A model generated the notes under the pieces. The model saw nothing but the letters and a program-made list of their open reading frames with translations, was not told the DNA's origin and did no database searches. Positions 55,858-64,000 of a stretch of 64,000 bases of DNA are shown here, piece after piece (the first letter of the stretch is position 1; the number at the start of each line of letters is the position of its first letter). A program made the translations under genes and the position numbers. Source of the stretch: Burkholderiales bacterium (lineage in GTDB: Bacteria; Pseudomonadota; Gammaproteobacteria; Burkholderiales; Burkholderiaceae_D); NCBI GenBank assembly GCA_947451925.1, contig CANGAW010000005.1, positions 1-64,000 of the forward strand, in the 5' to 3' direction.

Positions 55858-57258
55858 ATGCACATTCACATACTTGGTATCTGCGGCACATTCATGGGTG
55901 GTTTGGCCGTGCTGGCCAAAGAAGCCGGTCACAAAGTCACCGGCTGTGACGCCAATGTTTATCCGCCGATGAGTACGCAGTTACGTGCGCAAGGCATAGA
56001 GCTGATCGAAGGTTTCGATCCGGCCCAGCTGGATTTACAGCCCGACCTGTTCGTGATCGGCAATGTCGTCTCGCGTGGTAATCCGCTGATGGAAGCCATT
56101 CTCAATCGTGGTCTGCCCTATGTGTCGGGGCCGCAGTGGATAGGCGAGCACATCCTGCATTACAAATGGGTACTGGCAGTCGCCGGCACCCACGGCAAAA
56201 CCACGACGGCTTCCATGCTGGCCTGGATACTGCAAGACGCCGGTTATCAGCCGGGCTTTCTGATCGGTGGCGTGCCAATGAATTTCGGTATTTCTGCCCG
56301 TCTGGGTGGCGCGGTGGGCGATGGCAGCGACGCGCCATTTTTTGTCATTGAAGCCGACGAATACGACACGGCCTTTTTCGACAAGCGCAGCAAATTTGTT
56401 CATTACCGCCCGCGCACTGTGATCCTGAATAATCTCGAATACGATCACGCCGATATTTTCCCCGACCTGGCAGCAATTGAAACCCAGTTTCATCATCTGG
56501 TTCGCACGGTGCCATCGATTGGCCGGCTGGTAGTCAATGGTCGCGAAGCGTCGCTCAAACGCGTGATCCAGCGCGGATGCTGGAGCGAAACCGAATGGTT
56601 CGGCGCAACAGATGACAGCGGCTGGTCCATGCAGGCGCATGCAGATGATCGTTTTGACGTGCTCTTCCATGGCGCACTGCAAGGCACTGTGCATTGGTCC
56701 TTGTCGGGCGAGCACAATCGTCTCAATGCCGTGGCCGCTATTGCCGCTGCCCGCCATGCGGGCGTGCCACCGGCGCAAGCGATTGCTTCTTTGTCGCGCT
56801 TTGAAAACGTCAGACGGCGAATGGAAACCCGGGGCGTTGCCAATGGCGTGGCCGTGATCGACGATTTTGCACATCACCCAACCGCCATCACCACGACAGT
56901 TGCCGGTTTGCGCAGCAAAGTCGGGGCTGCGCGCATTCTGGCGGTGCTGGAGCCGCGCTCCAACACCATGAAGCTGGGCACCATGAAAGAAGCGCTGGCA
57001 GCCAGCTTGACCCAGGCTGATCTGGTCTTTGGCTATGGCGCCAAAGGCAGCGGCAAGGAAGCGCTGGGTTGGGATCTGGCTGCAGCGCTCGCTCCACTGG
57101 GTGACAAAGCGCAGGCCTTCGATGAGCTGGGTGCGCTGGTGGCAGCGGTCGTCACTGCGGCCCGGCCCGGCGACACCGTGCTGGTGATGAGTAATGGCGG
57201 CTTCGGCGGCGTTCATCAGAAACTGCTCGACGCCCTGCAAGCTGCGGCACAGAACTAA
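55858..57258 (+). CDS. mpl: UDP-N-acetylmuramate:murein tripeptide ligase Mpl
   Basis: A 466-residue cytoplasmic ligase that joins recycled L-Ala-gamma-D-Glu-meso-DAP to UDP-MurNAc. MHIHILGICGTFMGGLAVLA starts the Rossmann domain, VAGTHGKTTTASMLAWIL is the ATP site, and the central part has EADEYDTAFFDKRSKFVHY and HNRLNAVAAIAAARHAG. The family length is about 455. It links with AmpD and the lytic enzymes of this window in murein recycling. Confidence 0.96.
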   Translation: MHIHILGICGTFMGGLAVLAKEAGHKVTGCDANVYPPMSTQLRAQGIELIEGFDPAQLDLQPDLFVIGNVVSRGNPLMEAILNRGLPYVSGPQWIGEHILHYKWVLAVAGTHGKTTTASMLAWILQDAGYQPGFLIGGVPMNFGISARLGGAVGDGSDAPFFVIEADEYDTAFFDKRSKFVHYRPRTVILNNLEYDHADIFPDLAAIETQFHHLVRTVPSIGRLVVNGREASLKRVIQRGCWSETEWFGATDDSGWSMQAHADDRFDVLFHGALQGTVHWSLSGEHNRLNAVAAIAAARHAGVPPAQAIASLSRFENVRRRMETRGVANGVAVIDDFAHHPTAITTTVAGLRSKVGAARILAVLEPRSNTMKLGTMKEALAASLTQADLVFGYGAKGSGKEALGWDLAAALAPLGDKAQAFDELGALVAAVVTAARPGDTVLVMSNGGFGGVHQKLLDALQAAAQN

Positions 57259-57265
57259 GCGCCGC

Positions 57266-57832
57266 ATGATTTTGTACTTGCACGGCTTTCGTTCTTCGCC
57301 GCAGTCATTCAAAGCGCGCCGGCTGCGCGAAACCATGGCAGCGAGGAACCAGAGCGACCAATTTTTGTGTCCGCAATTGCCGGCCTCGCCGCGTGAGGCG
57401 GCAGTGCTGGCGCTTGATCTGGTGGCCGGTGTGGACGCCTCACAGCTGGCTTTAATCGGTTCTTCACTGGGCGGTTATTACGCTACTGCCCTGGCCGAGC
57501 GTCTGGGCTGCCGTGCCGTATTGCTGAACCCGGCCGTTAGTCCGGCGCAAGCTCTGGAAAAACACATCGGCACCACAACGGCCTGGCATTCTGAAGACGC
57601 ATTTGAATTCAAGGCCGGGTACATTACGCAGCTGGCTGCGCTTGCGGTGCCGCAGATTACCCGGCCCGAGCGCTATTTTTTGCTCGCCGCCACCGGTGAC
57701 GAAGTGCTCGACTGGCGCATGATGACGGCACACTATGCCGGAGCACGCCAGCACGTCATTGACGGCAGTGACCATGGTCTGTCCGATTTTGACCAATACA
57801 TTGATGAAGTCCTTCAGTTCTGCGAAGCCTGA
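57266..57832 (+). CDS. yqiA: YqiA-family esterase
   Basis: A 188-residue alpha/beta hydrolase of the YqiA family. ILYLHGFRSSPQSFKARRL is the N-terminal mark, the nucleophile Ser is in LIGSSLGGYYATALAERLG, and the catalytic His in DGSDHGLSDFDQYI. ATG 57266 is 7 nt after mpl; the open frame from 57194 overlaps mpl and is not used. Substrates are probably short esters. Confidence 0.9.
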   Translation: MILYLHGFRSSPQSFKARRLRETMAARNQSDQFLCPQLPASPREAAVLALDLVAGVDASQLALIGSSLGGYYATALAERLGCRAVLLNPAVSPAQALEKHIGTTTAWHSEDAFEFKAGYITQLAALAVPQITRPERYFLLAATGDEVLDWRMMTAHYAGARQHVIDGSDHGLSDFDQYIDEVLQFCEA

Positions 57833-57884
57833 TGACTTCTCCTTTTCGAAACAAACGCCAGCCATCTGGCAAACAGACGAATTA

Positions 57885-59927
57885 ATGAATTTATTTTTTG
57901 AAGAATCGGGCGACTTTAAAGTCGGCACAGTACTGTCCCAGCAAGGCGAGGCCTATCAGGTCGAGACTCCCTCAGGCAAACGAACCAAGGTCCGTGCGCG
58001 CGATGTGCTGTTGCAGTTCACCAGTCCATCACCTGCCGAATTAATGCAGCAGGCGCAAGAGCTGGCCAAAGACATGGATGCGGCTTTTCTGTGGGAAGTC
58101 GCCGGTGAACAGGAGTTCGGTTTTGCTGAACTGGGCAGTGAATATTTTGGTCATGCACCGCTGCCGGTGGAAGCGGCCGGCTTGTTGATCAAGCTGTCGA
58201 CAGCGCCGATTTATTTTTATAAAAAAGGCAAAGGTTGCTACAAGCCCGCGCCAGAGGCAACGCTGCAGGCAGCGCTGGCGGGTATGGAAAAGAAACGCCA
58301 GCAAGCGCTGGTGCAGGCAGGCTATGTGGAAGAATTGCAGGCTGGCCGCCTGCCGCCGGCGATGGCCAGCATGGTGGTGCAGCTCTTGTTCAAGCCGGAT
58401 AAAAATTCCATTGAATACAAAGCCCTCGATACTGCCTGCAATGCCTTGCAGACTTCGCCGCAAAGACTGATGCTGAAGGTCGGTGGCATAGCCAGCGCCC
58501 ATGCGCTGCATTTTTCGCGTTTTCTGCTCGAACAATTCCCCAAAGGCACAGGCTTTCCAGAGATTGCTCCGCCAGCGATGCCGGCCTTGCCGCTGGCCGC
58601 AGTGCAGGCCTTTTCGATTGATGACGTCACCACCACCGAAATCGACGATGCGTTCTCGGTACAAGAACTGGCTAACGGTAATGTGCGGGTGGGTATTCAC
58701 ATCGCCGCACCGGCGCTGGGCATTGCGCGTGATGATCTCATTGACCAGATTGCACGTGCCCGCATGAGTACGGTGTATATGCCCGGCGACAAAATCACCA
58801 TGCTGCCGGATGCCCTGGTCGAGTCTTTCACGCTGGCCGCCGGTGCGGCGCGGCCGGCCTTGTCCTTGTATATCACGCTTGATCCGACTGACTGGTCGGT
58901 GTTGTCCACCGAGACGCTGGCCGAAGCGGTGCCTATGGCGGCCAATTTGCGTCACAACGATCTCGATGCAGTCATTACCCTGGAAAATCTGGAAGCCGGT
59001 GCGGGCGACTATCCGCACAAGCACGAAATTGCCTTGCTGTGGAAATGGGCACAAGTGCTGGAGCAGGGGCGCATGGTCAAGCGCGAAGGTTTTGGACTCA
59101 AACCCGAGCAGGCCAATCGCGTCGACTACAATTTTTATGTCGAGCAGGATGTGGTGGCGATCACCCGTAGAAAGCGCGGCGCACCGCTGGACAAAATCGT
59201 CGCCGAGCTGATGATTTTTGCCAACAGCAGCTGGGGCAAACTGATGCATGAACATGGCGTGCCGGGCATCTATCGTGCGCAAGGTGGCGGCAACGGTAAC
59301 GGCTGGGCCGCACGCATGCAGGTTCGCATGCAGACCCATGCTGCGCCCCATCAAGGGCTGGGTGTTGATCAATACGCATGGAGCACTTCGCCTTTGCGGC
59401 GCTACACCGATCTGGTCAATCAATGGCAGATTCTGGCTTGTGTGCAGCATGGCGTGACCGCGCCACTGGTTGCTCCTTTCAAACCTAAAGATGCAGACCT
59501 GTTTGCCATTGTCTCGGCCTTCGATGGTGCTTACGCCGCCTACAACGATTTCCAGAACACCATGGAGCGTTACTGGTGCCTGCGCTGGCTCTCGCAAGAA
59601 TCTGCGCGTGTCGTCGATGCGGTGGTGCTGAAAGATGAAGTGCTGCGCCTGGTCGACATCCCGCTGGTGATACAGATGCCCGGCCTGCAGTCGCTGGCGC
59701 GCGGCACCCAGGTCAGCCTGGAATTATTGCACTGGGATGAAGTCGATTTGTCGGTGCAGGCGCGGGTGATCGACATTGCCGCAGTCGTGACCGACTTGCC
59801 GGAAGCTGAAGACAATACCGAAGCGCAGACTGAACAGCCAGAGCAGGAACAAGATCAACCGCAACAACAAGAGCTGGCAGAGACGGATACGGCGCTTGAA
59901 TTGCCGGTCGAGGCCAGCCCGGACTGA
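57885..59927 (+). CDS. RNase II/RNB-family exoribonuclease
   Basis: A 680-residue nuclease with the RNB catalytic domain (about 235-560). The active-site Asp residues lie in FSIDDVTTTEIDDAFSV, followed by PGDKITMLPDAL and STSPLRRYTDLVNQWQIL near residue 500. An acidic Glu/Gln-rich tail (about 630-680) is unusual. ATG 57885 gives a compact N-terminus; the open frame from 57735 overlaps yqiA. The family processively degrades RNA from the 3' end. Cold-shock domain not evident. Confidence 0.9.
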   Translation: MNLFFEESGDFKVGTVLSQQGEAYQVETPSGKRTKVRARDVLLQFTSPSPAELMQQAQELAKDMDAAFLWEVAGEQEFGFAELGSEYFGHAPLPVEAAGLLIKLSTAPIYFYKKGKGCYKPAPEATLQAALAGMEKKRQQALVQAGYVEELQAGRLPPAMASMVVQLLFKPDKNSIEYKALDTACNALQTSPQRLMLKVGGIASAHALHFSRFLLEQFPKGTGFPEIAPPAMPALPLAAVQAFSIDDVTTTEIDDAFSVQELANGNVRVGIHIAAPALGIARDDLIDQIARARMSTVYMPGDKITMLPDALVESFTLAAGAARPALSLYITLDPTDWSVLSTETLAEAVPMAANLRHNDLDAVITLENLEAGAGDYPHKHEIALLWKWAQVLEQGRMVKREGFGLKPEQANRVDYNFYVEQDVVAITRRKRGAPLDKIVAELMIFANSSWGKLMHEHGVPGIYRAQGGGNGNGWAARMQVRMQTHAAPHQGLGVDQYAWSTSPLRRYTDLVNQWQILACVQHGVTAPLVAPFKPKDADLFAIVSAFDGAYAAYNDFQNTMERYWCLRWLSQESARVVDAVVLKDEVLRLVDIPLVIQMPGLQSLARGTQVSLELLHWDEVDLSVQARVIDIAAVVTDLPEAEDNTEAQTEQPEQEQDQPQQQELAETDTALELPVEASPD

Positions 59928-59929
59928 TC

Positions 59930-60754
59930 ATGACAGGCAAGGCGCTGAATCGACCGCTGTTGATCGCGATTACGGTCTCACTGCTGGCGCATGCGCTGCT
60001 ATTGTCTTTGCACTTCGCGCCACAGCCGCCGCATCGTTTCAAGCCCCTGGAGACCGGGCTGGATATTGTTTTGCTCAATGCCCGCGAGCAGAAGGCACCG
60101 CTGCATGCCGATGCACTGGCGCAGCTTAATCTTGACGGTGGCGGCAACGCCTCAGCCGGCAGGATCACGGCGTTAGAAGCGCAACAGCAGCGCATCGCGC
60201 AACTTGAACAAAGTCAGGCCCGGATGCTGACGCAAATGCGCACGCCCGCATCGGCGCAACTGCCGCTGGCACACACCACTTCTGCGCAAAGCAGCGCAGC
60301 GTCGCTGTTTGTGCAGCAACGAGAGGGCGAAATTGCCCGGCGGGTTGAGGACTACAACAAGCGCCCGCTGAAAATACAGATTACGCCCAGCACGCGTGGC
60401 GTTGATTACGCGATGTATTACACTGCCCTGCAACAGAAAATCGAGCAAACCGGCAGCCTGTATTTTCCACAGCACGACGGCAAACAACTCTATGGCGAAC
60501 TGGTGATGTACCTGCCCATTGCTGCAGACGGTTCCTTGTATTTGCAGGAAGGCGGCCCCCATATAGAACGCAGTTCCGGCGACGCCAGACTCGACTTGGC
60601 CGCGCTCGACATCGTGCAGCGTGCGGCACCCTTTGCGTCCTTGCCCGGCTCACTCAAGCGCGGCAGTAAAACGCAGGTGTGGGAAATCATTACCCGTTTT
60701 GTTTTTACCCGGGAAAACCAATTGCAAACTAGCCTGAACAAGGAGCATCCATGA
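59930..60754 (+). CDS. TonB-like periplasmic-spanning protein
   Basis: A 274-residue protein starting 2 nt after the RNB gene and overlapping aroE by 4 nt (ATGA). An N-terminal membrane helix (about 8-28) is followed by a linker with a short coiled coil ([18 protein letters not shown]), and a C-terminal TonB-like domain (about 165-270, [17 protein letters not shown]). Its usual TonB partners exbB/exbD are not near. It is likely a TonB paralogue or an energy-transducing domain protein. Confidence 0.75.
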   Translation: MTGKALNRPLLIAITVSLLAHALLLSLHFAPQPPHRFKPLETGLDIVLLNAREQKAPLHADALAQLNLDGGGNASAGRITALEAQQQRIAQLEQSQARMLTQMRTPASAQLPLAHTTSAQSSAASLFVQQREGEIARRVEDYNKRPLKIQITPSTRGVDYAMYYTALQQKIEQTGSLYFPQHDGKQLYGELVMYLPIAADGSLYLQEGGPHIERSSGDARLDLAALDIVQRAAPFASLPGSLKRGSKTQVWEIITRFVFTRENQLQTSLNKEHP

Positions 60755-61587
60755 AAGGCGTAACAGATCGCTACGTCGTCATTGGCAACCCCATTGCGCA
60801 CAGCAAATCGCCGGCCATTCATGCCCGTTTCGCGGCACAGACCGGCGAAGCCATGCATTACGAACGCCTGCTGGCACCACTCGACGATTTTGCCGGAACC
60901 GTGCATGCCTTCATTGCCGCTGGCGGCCGCGGTGCAAATGTGACAGTGCCGTTCAAGCTCGAAGCCTATGCGCTGGCAACGCAACTCACCGAACGCGCAA
61001 AGGCCGCGGGCGCGGTCAATACTTTGCAATTTGCAGAAGGCCAGATCATGGGCGACAACACCGACGGCGTCGGGCTGGTGCGCGACATTGTGCACAATGC
61101 CGGCATTGCCTTAAAAGGAAAACGCGTGCTGTTGCTGGGTGCCGGTGGTGCTGCGCGTGGTGTGGTGCTGCCACTATTGGCCGAGCAGCCGCAGCAACTG
61201 ATCATTGCCAACCGCAGCGCTGCGCGTGCTGTTGAACTCGTTGCTTCATTTCCGGCTTCGCCTTCACTGCTTTCCGCGGTCAGCTTTGCCGACTTGTCCG
61301 GCCACTTTGACGTCATCATCAATGCCACCTCGGCCAGCCTCACAGCAGACCTGCCGGAGGTGCCCGCTACCTTGTTCGGTCCGCAGGTTTTTGTCTACGA
61401 CATGATGTATGCGGCAACACCGACGGTATTCATGCAATGGGCAGCACAACAGGGCGCTGCGGTGCGCGATGGTCTGGGCATGCTGGTCGAACAGGCGGCG
61501 GAATCTTTTTATGTCTGGCGCGGCTTGCGGCCGGACACCGGAGCGGTTTACAGCCTGCTCAGAGCCCAGCTTGAAGGTAGCGCATGA
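60751..61587 (+). CDS. aroE: Shikimate dehydrogenase
   Basis: A 278-residue NADP-dependent enzyme reducing 3-dehydroshikimate. Substrate-binding [17 protein letters not shown] and GANVTVPFK with the catalytic Lys lie in the N-terminal half, the NADP fold has [16 protein letters not shown] and NRSAARA. It overlaps both its upstream and its downstream gene by 4 nt. Confidence 0.96.
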   Translation: MKGVTDRYVVIGNPIAHSKSPAIHARFAAQTGEAMHYERLLAPLDDFAGTVHAFIAAGGRGANVTVPFKLEAYALATQLTERAKAAGAVNTLQFAEGQIMGDNTDGVGLVRDIVHNAGIALKGKRVLLLGAGGAARGVVLPLLAEQPQQLIIANRSAARAVELVASFPASPSLLSAVSFADLSGHFDVIINATSASLTADLPEVPATLFGPQVFVYDMMYAATPTVFMQWAAQQGAAVRDGLGMLVEQAAESFYVWRGLRPDTGAVYSLLRAQLEGSA

Positions 61588-62273
61588 AGCGAAGGTTTTG
61601 GTTTTATCTGCTCGGTTTGCCGCTGGCATGTTTGCTTCTGCTGCAGTCCTGGTACTTCATTCAGATCTGGTGGTGGGTTGATCACAACCCTTCAAGCACG
61701 GCTTTCATGCGGGCCCAGCTAGAGCGCTTGCAGGAAAAAAATCCGAATGCCCAGCTGCAGCAAAAATGGGTGCCCTACAGTCGCATCTCGAATAACCTCA
61801 AGCGCGCCATCATCGCGTCCGAAGACGCCAATTTTGCCGAGCACGAAGGCGTCGATTGGGATGCGCTGCAAAAAGCCTATGCCAAAAATTCCAAAAAAGG
61901 CAAGATCGTCAGAGGCGGCTCGACCATTACCCAGCAACTGGCCAAGAATCTGTTTTTGTCCGGCGAGCGCAGCTACCTGCGCAAAGCTGAAGAAATGATC
62001 ATTACCTATATGCTGGAAATGATGATGGACAAGCGCCGCATCTTTGAAATTTATCTGAACGTCGTCGAATGGGGTAGTGGCGTGTTCGGTGCCGAGGTCG
62101 CCTCCCAGCGTTATTTCGGCAAGTCTGCCGCCAGTCTGGGGCCGCAAGAAGCCGCCCGGCTGGCCGTGATGCTGCCCAATCCGCGTTATTTTGGCCGCCA
62201 TCTCGATTCCAACTACTTGGCGCGCCGCACCGGGCTCATCGTGCAACGCATGAATAGCGCCGACTTGCCATAA
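61584..62273 (+). CDS. mtgA: Monofunctional biosynthetic peptidoglycan transglycosylase
   Basis: A 229-residue GT51 enzyme that polymerises lipid II into glycan strands, with an N-terminal membrane helix (about 6-26). Motifs: [12 protein letters not shown] with the catalytic Glu, [29 protein letters not shown] and the C-terminal LNPRYF-like LPNPRYFG. The ATG overlaps the aroE stop. E. coli MtgA has 242 residues. Confidence 0.95.
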   Translation: MKRRFWFYLLGLPLACLLLLQSWYFIQIWWWVDHNPSSTAFMRAQLERLQEKNPNAQLQQKWVPYSRISNNLKRAIIASEDANFAEHEGVDWDALQKAYAKNSKKGKIVRGGSTITQQLAKNLFLSGERSYLRKAEEMIITYMLEMMMDKRRIFEIYLNVVEWGSGVFGAEVASQRYFGKSAASLGPQEAARLAVMLPNPRYFGRHLDSNYLARRTGLIVQRMNSADLP

Positions 62274-62439
62274 ATAGCCTGATATACGGGGCTTGCAGGC
62301 TTGCCTCGGTCTGCCTATGAAAGTACACTTGCGCTGTTTTTGTTGCCGGAGATCCTGCTTGGATCATCCATCCTCCCATCACCCGTTGCCCTCAGATAGC
62401 GTTCCCTGACAATGTGCAGCTGCGGCCAGGAGAAGCCTT

Positions 62440-63405
62440 GTGATTAATGTATTCGTGCTGCAAAACGGCCGGCTTAGCCAAGTCAACATCGAGAGCCGCG
62501 CCGACCTCGAACGTGCCGCGCCCATTTGGGTAGACCTGACCGACCCCAACGACGACGAGCGTGACTGGGTCAAGAGTATCTATGGCGTGACCTTGCCTGA
62601 TGAAGATGAGGTCAAAGACATTGAAGCCTCGGCCCGTTATTACGAGGCCGATAATGGCGACTTGCATTTGCGGTCTGACTTTCTGCTGGAAGAAGAAGAC
62701 GACGTCTCCCGCGTGGTGACGGTGGCCTTCATCCTGGCCAAAGACATGCTGTTTTCGATGCACAGCGATGATTTGCCGGTCTTTCGTCTGGTGCGCATGC
62801 GTGCGCGTTCGCGGCCCGGATCAATTGGCGACTTCAAGGATGTGCTGCTCGATTTGTACGCAACCGATGTCGAATACTCGGCCGATGCGCTCGAAGGGAT
62901 TTATCAGAATCTGGAAGAAGTCAGCCGCAGCGTGCTGCAAAAAGATTTCAGTGACCAGGACGCGGCAGCGTCACTGAACGCCATGGCCCGCGAGGAAGAC
63001 TTGAACGGTCGCATCCGTCGCAACATGATGGATACCCGCCGTGCGGTCAGCTTTCTGATGCGTGGCCGACTGCTCAATGCCGACCAGTTCGATGATGCGC
63101 GGCAGATTTTGCGCGACATCGAGTCCCTCGATGGTCATACCGCTTTTTTGTTCGACAAAATCAACTTCCTGATGGATGCCACCGTTGGTTTCATCAACAT
63201 CAATCAGAACAAGATCATCAAGATTTTTTCAGTGGCTTCGGTGGCCTTCCTGCCGCCGACCCTGATTGCCAGCATCTACGGCATGAACTTCAAGTGGCTG
63301 CCGGAGCTGAACTGGGATCTGGGATATCCGCTGGCGCTGCTACTGATGCTGGCCAGTGCGATTACGCCTTTCTGGTATTTCAGACGCAGAGGGTGGCTGA
63401 AGTAA
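62440..63405 (+). CDS. corA: CorA-family magnesium/cobalt transporter
   Basis: A 321-residue inner-membrane divalent-cation channel. The large cytoplasmic N-terminal domain is followed by two helices at the C-terminus (about 263-285 and 296-315) with the signature YGMNFKWLPEL between them. GTG 62440 is chosen because GGAGAAG stands 5 nt upstream. The C-terminus is RRRGWLK. The preceding 166 nt hold no gene. Confidence 0.93.
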   Translation: MINVFVLQNGRLSQVNIESRADLERAAPIWVDLTDPNDDERDWVKSIYGVTLPDEDEVKDIEASARYYEADNGDLHLRSDFLLEEEDDVSRVVTVAFILAKDMLFSMHSDDLPVFRLVRMRARSRPGSIGDFKDVLLDLYATDVEYSADALEGIYQNLEEVSRSVLQKDFSDQDAAASLNAMAREEDLNGRIRRNMMDTRRAVSFLMRGRLLNADQFDDARQILRDIESLDGHTAFLFDKINFLMDATVGFININQNKIIKIFSVASVAFLPPTLIASIYGMNFKWLPELNWDLGYPLALLLMLASAITPFWYFRRRGWLK

Positions 63406-63410
63406 AACTG

Positions 63411-63446
63411 AAAGACACTGGGTCCCGATTTTCATCGGGACGACGG
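63411..63446 (-). repeat. GAAA-loop palindromic repeat, copy C
   Basis: Exact reverse complement of the 36-nt element at 5645-5680. It begins 5 nt after the corA stop and forms an inverted pair with the element starting at 63456. Confidence 0.9.
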
Positions 63447-63455
63447 TTATCGAAG

Positions 63456-63488
63456 GTCGTCCCAGCGAAAGCTGGGATCCAGCGTCTT
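63456..63488 (+). repeat. GAAA-loop repeat, CCCAGC stem type, copy D
   Basis: The second stem variant, TCCCAGC-GAAA-GCTGGGA, followed by TCCAGCGTCTTT. Loop and flanks are as in copies A-C, the stem differs in both arms together. It is inverted with respect to copy C, 9 nt away. Confidence 0.88.
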
Positions 63489-63493
63489 TTTCT

Positions 63494-63517
63494 TTATGCC
63501 GCCAGCTTCGCAAACGC
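63494..63517 (-). repeat. Duplicated 24-nt hemL 3' end
   Basis: These 24 nt are identical to 63740-63763, the last codons and the stop of hemL. With copy D they form a 62-nt block (63456-63517) that nearly repeats 63702-63763. The piece here is a non-coding remnant. Confidence 0.9.
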
Positions 63518-63634
63518 TGTTCAAAACGCCTTTTGATTTTAATTACGGCGATTTCGCCACAATTAAAAGTTAGACAGGTTTGAACAATGATTCGACCAGC
63601 GCCATCACAATAAGAAAATTATTCGTGCTCGACT

Positions 63635-63670
63635 AAAGACACTGGGTCCCGATTTTCATCGGGACGACGG
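63635..63670 (-). repeat. GAAA-loop palindromic repeat, copy E
   Basis: Identical to copy C (63411-63446). It forms a second inverted pair with the element that starts at 63702. Confidence 0.9.
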
Positions 63671-63701
63671 AAGGAATTGAGACGCTCTTCACACTACGAG
63701 C

Positions 63702-63734
63702 GTCGTCCCAGCGAAAGCTGGGATCCAGCCTCTT
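63702..63734 (+). repeat. GAAA-loop repeat, CCCAGC stem type, copy F
   Basis: TCCCAGC-GAAA-GCTGGGA followed by TCCAGCCTCTTT; nearly the same as copy D. It abuts the 3' end of hemL and may act as its terminator. Region 63406-63739 holds these repeats and no gene. Confidence 0.88.
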
Positions 63735-63739
63735 TTACC

Positions 63740-64000
63740 TTATGCCGCCAGCTTCGCAAACGCCAACCGTGCAATCGCCAGCGTCTCATTAATGACCGCA
63801 TCATCATGCTGGGCCGAGACAAAGCCGGCTTCAAATGCTGACGGCGCCAGATACACACCATCGTCGAGCATCGCGTGGAAGAAGCGGTTGAATTTTTCTT
63901 TGTCACATTGCATCATCGTCTCGAAATCCACCGGCAATGCAGGCGCGAAGTACATGCCGAACATGCCGCCGATGGCGTCGGCACAGAAATCTACACCGGC
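63740..64000 (-). CDS. hemL: Glutamate-1-semialdehyde 2,1-aminomutase, C-terminal part
   Basis: The last 86 residues of the PLP enzyme that makes 5-aminolevulinate, cut by the right edge. [36 protein letters not shown] and [19 protein letters not shown] match the C-terminus of HemL. The frame is open to 64000. Confidence 0.93.
   Translation of the reverse strand, partial: AGVDFCADAIGGMFGMYFAPALPVDFETMMQCDKEKFNRFFHAMLDDGVYLAPSAFEAGFVSAQHDDAVINETLAIARLAFAKLAA

Noticed and set aside
56035..57336. 433-residue frame opposite mpl
   Set aside because: Shadow of mpl; composition typical of antisense frames.
58041..59597. 518-residue frame opposite the RNB gene
   Set aside because: Shadow of a well supported gene with no recognisable domain.
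63411..63763. CRISPR array
   Set aside because: Only two spaced copies of palindromic elements in inverted pairs, unequal spacers and no cas genes.

Overview
This window reads as chromosome of a betaproteobacterium of the order Burkholderiales, most like the Oxalobacteraceae (Herminiimonas/Undibacterium/Janthinobacterium relatives). The reasons are the housekeeping blocks (ispB | rplU-rpmA-obgE-proB; rppH | proS; ffh | ccsA-like; ampD-nrdA-nrdB; accB-accC-prmA; mpl-yqiA-rnb-aroE-mtgA-corA | hemL), a CNP1-family protein, a PP0621-family protein and two Lys/Ala-rich histone-like proteins. The family-level placement is an inference from gene content only.

Layout. 1-5640: three tandem ankyrin-repeat genes (the first cut by the left edge), closely spaced, sharing an N-terminal region, basic NLS-like clusters and an unrecognised C-terminal domain. 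5715-13120: corrinoid adenosyltransferase, a D-lactate/glycolate-type FAD oxidase with a LysR regulator, and glycolate oxidase glcDEF. 13204-16214: a two-gene operon coding for a CesT-type type III secretion chaperone and a large 843-residue protein that looks like its effector. 16463-18555: glutathione peroxidase, yggS and proC. 18666-29056: a compact 12-gene MSHA-type IV pilus operon on the minus strand (mshA-C-D-O-P-I-N/I2-J-K-L-E-G), most junctions overlapping by 1-8 nt. 29346-40782: ispB, ribosomal proteins L21/L27, obgE, proB, rppH, proS, a lytic transglycosylase, a TPR protein, a SWIB-domain protein, ffh and a cytochrome c assembly-like membrane protein. 40779-48333: a PP0621 protein, a PilR-like sigma-54 activator without receiver domain and without pilS, ampD, nrdAB with two NrdR boxes over a good promoter, and a histone H1-like protein. 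48446-64000: yggT, a DUF167 gene, a PfkB kinase, a DUF3426 gene, prmA, accCB, aroQ, a TlpA-like thioredoxin, mpl, yqiA, an RNase II-type nuclease, a TonB-like protein, aroE, mtgA, corA and the end of hemL.

The most interesting content is a possible host-interaction module. The ankyrin proteins carry paired basic clusters resembling eukaryotic nuclear localisation signals. The chaperone-linked protein ends in acid-flanked hydrophobic cores (residues 786-790 and 816-820) that resemble SUMO-interacting motifs. Together they suggest proteins injected into eukaryotic cells. No type III secretion apparatus lies in the window, so this is a hypothesis from sequence features.

A second theme is a dispersed family of 36-nt repeats folding as a stem with a GAAA loop. 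They occur at four loci (six copies, plus one related hairpin), show compensatory stem changes, and beside hemL are accompanied by a duplicated 24-nt piece of the hemL 3' end. All assignments come from reading the sequence; no database search was run.
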